A stretch of DNA of 64,000 nucleotides. Source: Dyella_D sp052115385. Lineage in GTDB: Bacteria; Pseudomonadota; Gammaproteobacteria; Xanthomonadales; Rhodanobacteraceae. Position numbers and translations under genes: made by a program. Positions 57,360 to 64,000 of the stretch are shown here, one piece after another. The DNA lies in assembly GCF_052115385.1 (NCBI RefSeq), contig NZ_JBFRGP010000006.1, forward strand, positions 1 through 64,000, given 5' to 3'. The notes beneath the pieces were generated by a model. That model was given only the letters and a program-made list of their open reading frames with translations, made no database searches and had not been told where the DNA came from. The stretch's first letter is position 1. Each line of letters opens with the position of its first letter.

Positions 57360-59822
57360 ATGCGCCGGATGATTCTCGCGGGCCTCGCCGCCCTGGCGGC
57401 CAGCCCCGCCCTGTTCGCCGACACGCCGGCCGCAACCTCCACCGGCGCGCTCGACCTCGAGACCATCATGGCCAGCCCGGACTGGATCGGCGCCGCCGTG
57501 GAAGCGCCGTACTGGAGCGTCGACGGGCGCAGCCTGTACTACTCGCTGAAGCAGGACGGCAGCAAGCTGCGCGACCGCTACCGCATCGACCTGGCCAGCG
57601 GGCGCAGCGAGAAGCTGGGGCCGCAAGCGCAGGCGCAGGCCGACGGGCCGGCGGTGTTCGACCGCCAGCACCGGCAGGCGGCTTTCGTGCTGCACGGCGA
57701 TGTGTTTCTGGTCGAAGCGGGCAGCGGCAAGCGCGTGCAGGTCACCCGCACGCCGGAAACCGAGACCTCGCCGCATTTCTCCAGCGACGGCCGCAGCCTG
57801 CAGTACCGCCAGGGCAAGCAGTGGTTCGTCTACGACATCGCCGCCGGCATCGCCGCGCCGGCCGCCGTGCTCAACGTGGGCGAGGACCCGCGCGCCAAGC
57901 AGCCCGATGCGCTGGGCCGCGACCAGCTGCGCCTGTTCAAGGCGCTGCGCTCGGCGAAGGCGGAAAAGGACGCCGCGCGCACCAACGAGGAAACCCTGGC
58001 CGCCGCCGATCCCGGCCGTGCGCCGCGCGCGATCTGGCTGGGTGACGTGGGCGAGCTGGTCGATACCGAGCTGTCGCCGGACGGGCACTGGATGCTGGCG
58101 ATCACCCAGCCCAAGGACGACAAGGGCGGCAAGACGCCCGAAGTTACCCACTACGTCACCGAGTCCGGCTACGCCGAGCAGCAAGCCACGCGTACCTATG
58201 TCGGCCGCCGCGATCCGGTCTCGCAGTCGCTGCTGCTGGTCGACCTGCAGCAGCGCAAGAGTTATCCGCTGGATGCCGGCGTGCTGCCGGGCATCAAGGA
58301 CGATCCGCTCAAGGATCTGCGCGCCCAGGCGATCGCCGATCTGAACAAGGCCGGCCGCGGCGACGAAGCCAAGGCGCTGAAGGCGCCGGAGCAGCGCGCC
58401 GTGCGCATCATCTCCGATGCGGACGACGGCGGTGGCGGCGGCATCGCGTGGAGCGAGGACGGCGACAACCTCGCCATCCAGCTGCGCGCGATCGACAACA
58501 AGGACCGCTGGATCGCCACCGTCGATTTCGACAAGCATGCGCTGGTCAACCAGCACCGGCTTACCGACCGCGCCTGGATCAACTGGAACTTCAACGATTT
58601 CGGCTGGCTCAAGGACGGCCGCACGCTGTGGTACCTGAGCGAGGAAACCGGTTACTCCCAGCTCTACGCCAAGAACCCCGGCGGCAAGGCGCATGCGCTG
58701 ACCAGCGGCAAGTTCGAACTCAGCCACCCCGTGCTGAGCGACGACGGCCAGTGGTTCTACCTGCGCGGCAACCAGGTCGCGCCGTACAGCTACGACGTGT
58801 ACCGCGTGCCGGCGCAGGGCGGCGCGCTGGCGCGGCTCACCCAGTACCAGGGCATGGACGATTTCGTGCTCTCGCCGGATGGCCGCCAGCTCGCCGTACT
58901 GCATTCGGCGCCCTACGTGCTGCCGCAGCTCGCCGTGCAGGACGCCGCCGGCGGCACGCCGCGCGAACTGACCCAGAGCATGAAGCCGGCATTCGCGCAG
59001 CGCGCCTGGATCGCGCCGAAGATCGTCGGCGTGGCTTCTTCGCATGGCGCCGGCACCATCTGGTCCAAGTACTACGGCCCGGCGAATGAGGCAGCGGCGG
59101 CTTCGCGGCCGGCAGTGATCTTCGTGCACGGCGCCGGTTATCTGCAGAACGTCACGCTGAGCTGGTCCAACTACTTCCGCGAGCAGATGTTCCACAACCT
59201 GCTGGTGCAGCAGGGCTATGTGGTGCTGGACATGGATTACCGCGCATCCGAAGGCTATGGCCGCGACTGGCGCGACGCGATCTATCGGCAGATGGGCCAT
59301 CCGGAGCTGGAGGATCTGCTCGACGGCAAGGCCTGGCTGGTCAAGCAGCACGGCGTGGATCCGCAGCGCGTGGGCATCTATGGCGGCAGCTATGGCGGCT
59401 TCATGACCTTGATGGCGCTGCTGCGCGCGCCGGGCGAGTTCGCCGCGGGCGCCGCGCAGCGGCCGGTCAGCGATTGGTCCAGCTACAACCACGAATACAC
59501 CTCGAACATCCTCAACGATCCGCAGCTCGACCCGGAGGCCTACACGGCCAGTTCGCCGATCGAATATGCCGACAAATTGCAGGATGCCTTGCTGATCCAG
59601 CACGGCCTGGTCGACGACAACGTGCTGGCCAGCGATTCGATCCGGCTGTACCAGCGCTTCATCGAGTTGCATAAGCACAGGTTCTGGATGTCGCTGTATC
59701 CGATGGAGCGGCACGGTTTCGTGCAGCCCGATTCCTGGTACGACGAATACCGTCGGATCGACGAACTTTTCGACACTTACGTCAAGCCGGTGCGAACGCA
59801 GGAAGCTGCGGCGGCGCATTGA
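57360..59822 (+). CDS. S9-family prolyl-oligopeptidase-like peptidase, exported
   Basis: The 820-residue enzyme has a signal peptide (about 1-20, ending LFA), a beta-propeller domain (DPDWIG-type repeats through about residue 560) and a C-terminal alpha/beta-hydrolase. The nucleophile elbow is GGSYGGF (Ser677), followed by GLVDDNVLA (Asp) and ERHGFVQ (His). It is related to acylaminoacyl-/dipeptidyl-peptidases of S9 and distinct from the DPP IV at 2933. GGAG lies eight bases before the ATG. Its role is probably extracellular or periplasmic peptide degradation. Confidence 0.91.
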   Translation: MRRMILAGLAALAASPALFADTPAATSTGALDLETIMASPDWIGAAVEAPYWSVDGRSLYYSLKQDGSKLRDRYRIDLASGRSEKLGPQAQAQADGPAVFDRQHRQAAFVLHGDVFLVEAGSGKRVQVTRTPETETSPHFSSDGRSLQYRQGKQWFVYDIAAGIAAPAAVLNVGEDPRAKQPDALGRDQLRLFKALRSAKAEKDAARTNEETLAAADPGRAPRAIWLGDVGELVDTELSPDGHWMLAITQPKDDKGGKTPEVTHYVTESGYAEQQATRTYVGRRDPVSQSLLLVDLQQRKSYPLDAGVLPGIKDDPLKDLRAQAIADLNKAGRGDEAKALKAPEQRAVRIISDADDGGGGGIAWSEDGDNLAIQLRAIDNKDRWIATVDFDKHALVNQHRLTDRAWINWNFNDFGWLKDGRTLWYLSEETGYSQLYAKNPGGKAHALTSGKFELSHPVLSDDGQWFYLRGNQVAPYSYDVYRVPAQGGALARLTQYQGMDDFVLSPDGRQLAVLHSAPYVLPQLAVQDAAGGTPRELTQSMKPAFAQRAWIAPKIVGVASSHGAGTIWSKYYGPANEAAAASRPAVIFVHGAGYLQNVTLSWSNYFREQMFHNLLVQQGYVVLDMDYRASEGYGRDWRDAIYRQMGHPELEDLLDGKAWLVKQHGVDPQRVGIYGGSYGGFMTLMALLRAPGEFAAGAAQRPVSDWSSYNHEYTSNILNDPQLDPEAYTASSPIEYADKLQDALLIQHGLVDDNVLASDSIRLYQRFIELHKHRFWMSLYPMERHGFVQPDSWYDEYRRIDELFDTYVKPVRTQEAAAAH

Positions 59823-59944
59823 TCGGTGCGTTCATGTGGCAGTCGGGCCGGACCGTGTTTTTGGCCTGACTGCTCACATATTCATCACGGATTTCACTGA
59901 TAGAGTGCCGCGGTTCGCACCAAGGACCTACAGGAAGGGCCGTT

Positions 59945-60403
59945 ATGCTGAGTGCACGTAGTCTGGTTCGGGTGGGCCTGTTCGCCGCCCTCGCGATTTC
60001 CACCTCGGCCATGGCCCGCCAGTTCCCGGCCACCGGCCTGGGCCAGTCCTGGCCCAATGCCACCGACGTCAGCTCCAGCCCGCGCTGGCACGTCTACGTG
60101 TTCATCAAGGACGGCGTGCGCTACATCCAGGTCAACGACCTCAACGGCAAGGTGCGCGGCGCGGTCGCCGCCGCCAATGGCCAGTTCCTGGTGCTGCCGA
60201 TCGGCTCGGATGCGGACAGCATGTCGGCCGGTCCGAATGCTTCGGCGCTCACCACGGCCGCTACCGGCCAGACCGGTGAAACGGTGTATCGCGACAACGA
60301 CATCCGTGTCACCGTCCGCCCGCTCGCCAACGGCCATTCGGCCTTCGCCGCCGACACCACCACCTGCAACGATCCGGTGGAGTGCAGCACGCACGCCCAG
60401 TAA
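59945..60403 (+). CDS. Exported hypothetical protein
   Basis: The 152-residue product has a signal peptide (residues 1-24, ending AMA) and a small beta-rich mature part (WHVYVFIKDGVRYIQVNDLNGKVRGAVAAANG). Two cysteines near the C-terminus (CNDPVEC) could form a disulfide. No family is recognised. AGGAAGG precedes the ATG. It is followed by a terminator. Confidence 0.78.
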   Translation: MLSARSLVRVGLFAALAISTSAMARQFPATGLGQSWPNATDVSSSPRWHVYVFIKDGVRYIQVNDLNGKVRGAVAAANGQFLVLPIGSDADSMSAGPNASALTTAATGQTGETVYRDNDIRVTVRPLANGHSAFAADTTTCNDPVECSTHAQ

Positions 60404-60427
60404 GCGACGGCCGGCAAGCAGATCAAT

Positions 60428-60460
60428 AAAAAGGGCGCGCCAGATGGCGCGCCCTTTTTC
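60428..60460 (+). terminator. Rho-independent terminator
   Basis: AAAAAGGGCGCGCC, loop AGAT, GGCGCGCCCTTTTT. The A run makes it usable from both directions, serving the convergent MASE1 gene as well. Confidence 0.93.
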
Positions 60461-60474
60461 ATGCGGTGCCCGTC

Positions 60475-62061
60475 TTATTCCGGGTTGTGCAGGATCAGGC
60501 TGATCCGGCTGCCGCGGGCGATGCGGCGCTCGCGCACCTGGCCCTCGAACAGCGCGACCTGGTCGCGGATCGCGTCCAACCCGGTGCTGGTGGTGGCCAG
60601 GCCCTGCATCAGCTCACCCCAGCGCACGGAGCGGGCTGCAGTTTCGTCGCGGTGGCCGTCGATGCGCATCACCACCCAGCGGCGGCCGTCGAACGCACCG
60701 CCGCGCAGGCGTACGTGGATGCCGCTGACGTCGCGCTCGCCGCACAGGCTGCCGGCGATCTCGCCGATGGTCCGGTACAGCACCAGATGGATGCCGGGCG
60801 AGAGCTGGCTCAGGCCGCGGCCTTCAATATCGCAGGTGTAGCGCACGCCGGCTGCTTCCAGGGTGCGGGCCACGGCGCCTTCGCGCAGCGCGGCCGGCAG
60901 CCCGCGCTGGCGCCAGCTCACCGGATGCAGATTGTCGGACAGGCGGAACAGCTGGTCCTGGTTCAACGCGGTCTGCAGGCGGTACTGGCGCTCTTCCGCG
61001 GTCGGCACGGTGTAGCGCAGGCGCTCCAGCATCAGGTTGCTGGTCTGCTGGATGCTGCCGCGCACCTGCTCGATCGCCATCGCGGTCTGGCGCATGCGCA
61101 GTTCGCCGAGGAACAGCGTGCGCTGGGCCAGCGCCAGCGTCTGGCGCGCGTCGAGGCGCTCCTGCAGGTCGCGCCGGTTGAGCACCGAGATGCGCGCACC
61201 GAACATCATCATGGTGGAGATGGTGAAGGCGATCAGCACCTCCGCCTGCATGGTGCCCGGATCGAACGCCGCTGGCATGGTGAACACCACCGCCGTGCTG
61301 GCCATCGTTCCGCCGATCGCCACGCCGTACCAGCCATGGCGCAGGGCCAGGAACACCACCGGGATGAACATGCTCATGCGCGCCACCTGGCGCGCCTGCT
61401 CGCCCATGCCGCCGCCGCCGATCCAGGCCAGCAGCATCAGCACCGGCAGCAGGCCGAGCGCGCTTTCCAGGAACAGACGGCTGTCCATCAGCCGCGTCCA
61501 GCGATCATGCGCCGGGGTGAGCTGCCACACTTCGCGAATCATCAGCGCCAGCGGCGCCACGGTCAGCACGCCGAGGTAATTGCCGATCAGCCAGCGGCCG
61601 GCCAGCAGCGGGTAATCCATCGGCGGATAGCCCACCGGCTTGATCGACACCGATACCGCGGCAAGGTTGGCCAGCGTCCACACCAGCGAACAGGCCAGCG
61701 CGCACAGCAACAGGATGCTGATGCGCACGTTATGCCGGCCCTGGAACAGCTGCCAGCGTTCGCGGCACAGATGCACCACCGGCATCGCCAGCGCGATCGG
61801 CGGCACCATCATGATCGCCGACCACGTCCCGCCGAAATCGTCCATGCACAGCCACGCGGTGTAGCCGAGCGGGCCGAGCTCGCCCACGGCCAGCGCGGGC
61901 CAGTAGCGCCGCGGCACCAGCAACAGGACGGTCAGGCGATAACCGGCGAACAGTACCCAGTACGAAAAAGAAACCTGGCGCAGGAGTACGAACCCCAAGG
62001 CATAAAACAGCGCCGCCGCTCCATGGCGTAGCAGAGGATTCTCCACAGCTCTCGATTGCAT
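60475..62061 (-). CDS. MASE1-domain membrane sensor with degenerate histidine-kinase core
   Basis: The 528-residue protein has eight or nine transmembrane helices in its first 300 residues, with the MASE1 pattern (WPALAVGELGPLGYTAWL, then GRWLIGNYLGVLTVAPLAL). A dimerisation-like helix pair and an ATPase-like region follow, ending GSRISLILHNPE. The usual phospho-acceptor His in the HisKA_3 E-R-x-R-I-A-R-E-x-H-D motif is not seen (ERQYRLQTALNQD instead). The N-box lacks its Asn (LYRTIGEIAGSLCGER). It may therefore be a non-catalytic sensor or use unconventional chemistry. AGGGGAG lies six bases before the ATG. Confidence 0.8.
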   Translation of the reverse strand: MQSRAVENPLLRHGAAALFYALGFVLLRQVSFSYWVLFAGYRLTVLLLVPRRYWPALAVGELGPLGYTAWLCMDDFGGTWSAIMMVPPIALAMPVVHLCRERWQLFQGRHNVRISILLLCALACSLVWTLANLAAVSVSIKPVGYPPMDYPLLAGRWLIGNYLGVLTVAPLALMIREVWQLTPAHDRWTRLMDSRLFLESALGLLPVLMLLAWIGGGGMGEQARQVARMSMFIPVVFLALRHGWYGVAIGGTMASTAVVFTMPAAFDPGTMQAEVLIAFTISTMMMFGARISVLNRRDLQERLDARQTLALAQRTLFLGELRMRQTAMAIEQVRGSIQQTSNLMLERLRYTVPTAEERQYRLQTALNQDQLFRLSDNLHPVSWRQRGLPAALREGAVARTLEAAGVRYTCDIEGRGLSQLSPGIHLVLYRTIGEIAGSLCGERDVSGIHVRLRGGAFDGRRWVVMRIDGHRDETAARSVRWGELMQGLATTSTGLDAIRDQVALFEGQVRERRIARGSRISLILHNPE

Positions 62062-62421
62062 CCTGGCTCCCCTGAGCTTGTTAGAGCGTCGGCTTCAAAT
62101 GTGAAGACCGCCGCCTGCGGATACAGCAAATATCGAATGGGACAGCGGTTGCCGTGAAACCATAGTGAAGGATTCCACGGCTGCCGGTAACGTTAACGGA
62201 CGCCGCGTGGATACCCTTAGTTCCGCTCTCCCTTCATGCTCCGGAACGCGACCCTCCCGTCCGCCGGAACGACGCCCGTTTGTACTGCGAGCCGCCGCGC
62301 CATATCGCCGATCTCGTCGCAATTGGGCAGTCGAAGCGGCGCCGAGGATATGGCGGACCTCTTCGCTTACGTGAAACTTTCAGCCTGGACGCCGCTTCGG
62401 CCGGCGGGGGCTCGTGCCACA
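62062..62421. other. Divergent intergenic region
   Basis: No gene is supported between the MASE1 sensor and the small basic protein. An upstream in-frame extension of the basic protein exists from 62236, but it is not protein-like. I see no repeat. GGTAACGTTAACGG at 62188 contains a short AACGTT palindrome of unknown meaning. Confidence 0.5.
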
Positions 62422-62724
62422 ATGGCCGTTCCGGTCGACATCCCCGCCTTTATGACCATCCCCAAAGACGCATTCCGGCGCTTCCAGGAAGAGCTCGCCG
62501 CACTCGATCAGCAGCAGGAAACGGATGCAGGCAAGCCCACCGGGACCACGCGGATGGTGCGCGCCCGCGAGGAATTCCTGGAGCTGCGCAAGCGCTACGG
62601 CCTGTCCGTGGCGGACGTGGTCGCGTTCTTTCCGGAAGAAGACGGTATTGGCTACATCCAGGGGCTGATCGCGGCCAAGGATGCCAAGCCGCGCCGCGGC
62701 CGCAAGCCGAAAGCGTCGCCCTGA
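62422..62724 (+). CDS. Small basic-tailed protein, possibly nucleoid-associated
   Basis: The 100-residue protein has an N-terminal helical, Glu/Gln-rich part, a central REEFLELRKRYGLSVADVVAFFP segment and a basic tail AKPRRGRKPKASP resembling an AT-hook (RGRKP core). The combination loosely resembles H-NS-like or AT-hook nucleoid proteins, but no firm family is recognised. The ATG at 62422 is the best candidate; a second at 62452 is possible. Confidence 0.7.
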   Translation: MAVPVDIPAFMTIPKDAFRRFQEELAALDQQQETDAGKPTGTTRMVRAREEFLELRKRYGLSVADVVAFFPEEDGIGYIQGLIAAKDAKPRRGRKPKASP

Positions 62725-62731
62725 ACCCGGT

Positions 62732-63553
62732 TCAGGCGATCACCGCCTGCGGATCGAAATAGCGCCCGGGCGACAGCCCGAAGCTGCGCCGGAACATCGC
62801 CACGAACGCGCTGACACTGGCATAGCCCAGCGCATCGGCCACGCTGGCCACCGCTTCACCCGAGGCCAGCCGTTCCAGCGCCCGCGCCAGCCGCGCCTGC
62901 TGGCGCCATTGCGCGAAGCTGCTGCCGGTTTCGTAGCGGAACAGGCGGGTGACCGTGCGCGGCGACAGGCCGGCCCAGTCGGCCCATTCTTCCAGCGTGC
63001 GTACGTCGTCCGGATGCTCCAGCACGGCGTGGGCAATGCGCAGCAGCCGGCGATCGCTGGGCAGCACCAGGTGCAGCGGTTCTTCCGGCGCGCGGCGCAT
63101 TTCGTCCATCAGCACGGCGAGCAGGCGCTCCTGTTCCTCCGCCAGCGCCTGCATCGGCGACCAGGTGGCCGCGCGCAGCACCAGCGCGCGCATCAGTTCG
63201 TTGCCATTGAGCACGCAGGTGCGGCCTGGCAGGCCGGCCGAGGCGTCGGGCGCCACGTAGACGCCCCAGCCCTGGGTCGCCTCGGCCACCCGCACGGTAT
63301 GCAGCTCGCCCGGCGGCAGCCAGCCCACCCGATGCGGCGGCAGGGTCCAGGCGCCGTAGGCGGTGCGCACGCTGATCAGGCCTTTCTCCAGGTAGAAGAA
63401 CTGGCCGCGCACGTGGCTGTGCCAGTCCGATTCCACCGTGTGGAAGGCTTTGTTTTCGCCCTGGCCATTGAGCACGTAGGCGATGAGATCCGGGCCTTCG
63501 GCGCTTTCCAGCCAATGGAAATGTTCGATGGTGCCGTGCGGGGTCTGGGACAT
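62732..63553 (-). CDS. AraC-family transcriptional regulator with cupin domain
   Basis: The 273-residue regulator has an N-terminal cupin (about 10-110; VESDWHSHVRGQFFYLEKGL and LPPHRVGWLPPGELHTVRV). The C-terminal AraC double helix-turn-helix ends the protein: LEEWADWAGLSPRTVTRLFRYETG and VASVADALGYASVSAFVAMFRRSFGLSPGRYF. The ATG at 63553 is chosen because an upstream extension begins only at a TTG. The palindrome CGATATATCG lies three bases upstream of the start. It is divergent from the partial gene at 63735. Confidence 0.92.
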   Translation of the reverse strand: MSQTPHGTIEHFHWLESAEGPDLIAYVLNGQGENKAFHTVESDWHSHVRGQFFYLEKGLISVRTAYGAWTLPPHRVGWLPPGELHTVRVAEATQGWGVYVAPDASAGLPGRTCVLNGNELMRALVLRAATWSPMQALAEEQERLLAVLMDEMRRAPEEPLHLVLPSDRRLLRIAHAVLEHPDDVRTLEEWADWAGLSPRTVTRLFRYETGSSFAQWRQQARLARALERLASGEAVASVADALGYASVSAFVAMFRRSFGLSPGRYFDPQAVIA

Positions 63554-63555
63554 GG

Positions 63556-63565
63556 CGATATATCG
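63556..63565. promoter_or_regulatory. Palindrome at AraC-family start
   Basis: CGATATATCG overlaps the leader immediately before the AraC-family ATG. AGATA and TATCT arms lie around 63579-63597. These could be autoregulatory sites in the divergent promoter region. Confidence 0.4.
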
Positions 63566-63734
63566 AATGACGGGTTCTAGATACAAAATGTCTATCTGAC
63601 GATATCAGGCCATTCCGGTCTGCGCCTAGCCTTATGTACTGCGCCTACCCCGGGCGCGACGTCCCTTCGCCACGCGCGGTCACGCCCGAGCCACCGCGGA
63701 CGTCCTACTTGAAACCTTCCAGAAGGAGACCGGC

Positions 63735-64000
63735 ATGTCCCCCAATGACTCGCCGTCCATTCCGATGGACGCCGCCGAGGTGCTGACCCGTTTCGTGGTC
63801 AGCGCCCAATTGATGCTCGACCCGCTCACCCCGGAAAGCCTGCGCCGCCAGGTGGAGCCGAAACTGCTGGACACCCTGCCGGCCTTGCAGGCGCTGGGCG
63901 TGTTCGACCTGTTCGCCATCCGCGATCCGGCCCTGGCCGCCATGGTCGCCGACGAACTGGCGGCGCGCCGCGCGGCGGTACCCGCACGGCCGCGCCCGCT
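63735..64000 (+). CDS. Partial gene of unknown function, cut by window end
   Basis: The first 88 codons are visible, beginning with ATG at 63735 preceded by AGAAGGAG at a good distance. The protein starts MSPNDSPSIPMDAAEVLTRF and is helical (LRRQVEPKLLDTLPALQALGVFDL), without a signal peptide. No family is recognised from this part. It is divergent from the AraC-family regulator and so may be its target. Confidence 0.75.
   Translation, partial: MSPNDSPSIPMDAAEVLTRFVVSAQLMLDPLTPESLRRQVEPKLLDTLPALQALGVFDLFAIRDPALAAMVADELAARRAAVPARPRP

Noticed and set aside
1..64000. CRISPR arrays, rRNA, tRNA, insertion-sequence transposases or prophage genes
   Set aside because: None was recognised on either strand. 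The only recombinase is the housekeeping xerC.

Overview
The window is high-GC (roughly two-thirds G+C), densely packed gammaproteobacterial chromosome. The gene set points to Xanthomonadales, most likely Rhodanobacteraceae (a Dyella/Luteibacter/Rhodanobacter-like organism). Supporting signs are large TonB-dependent receptors with a carboxypeptidase-regulatory-like N-terminal domain, many exported S9 peptidases, an lptM-dapF-DUF484-xerC cluster, an algZ-algR-hemC cluster and rsmG-parA-parB. The genus assignment is inference; no rRNA or tRNA gene was found to anchor it.

Layout. 0.6-8.3 kb: ribokinase, an LTXXQ/Spy-like periplasmic protein, a YfcG-type glutathione transferase, a dipeptidyl peptidase IV, a small secreted propeptide-like protein, a conserved hypothetical and the hslVU protease genes. 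8.8-11.8 kb: a large TonB-dependent receptor behind a structured 5' region. 12.0-14.7 kb: lptM-dapF-DUF484-xerC on the minus strand. 14.9-20.5 kb: a two-TM protein, a GNAT acetyltransferase divergent from a RimK-like ATP-grasp ligase, aroE with a small cysteine-cluster protein, and a VOC protein. 21.0-24.9 kb: a secreted homologue of plant-type PNGase A, a TonB energy transducer, a short exported protein and a truncated paralogue of that TonB protein. 24.9-32.9 kb: phosphatase-like protein, gamma carbonic anhydrase, a cNMP-binding patatin-like protein, oligopeptidase A, exonuclease III, YecA-like and pirin genes.

33.0-44.9 kb is the most coherent accessory system. A five-gene minus-strand operon encodes a GH144-like glucanase, a sugar-binding lipoprotein, two ABC permeases and a discoidin/six-hairpin glycosidase-like exoenzyme. 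Next to it are a TonB-dependent receptor and a LacI repressor. LacI-type palindromes lie upstream of the operon and of lacI. It reads as a locus for scavenging a glucan, possibly a beta-1,2-glucan. No ABC ATPase is encoded here, so a shared MsmK/MalK-type subunit from elsewhere is presumed.

45.2-64.0 kb: a short SPFH-like protein, rsmG-parA-parB, a family 2 glycosyltransferase, DUF488, a second patatin-like protein, a WYL regulator, membrane and outer-membrane proteins, hemC-algR-algZ, an esterase, a second S9 peptidase, a MASE1 sensor with a degenerate kinase core, a small basic DNA-binding-like protein, and an AraC regulator divergent from a gene cut by the window end.

Two repeat families are dispersed through the window. 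One is a 198-bp element with inverted ends (two full copies and one remnant). The other is a REP/BIME-type palindrome (four copies, three between convergent genes, one supplying a gene's stop codon).
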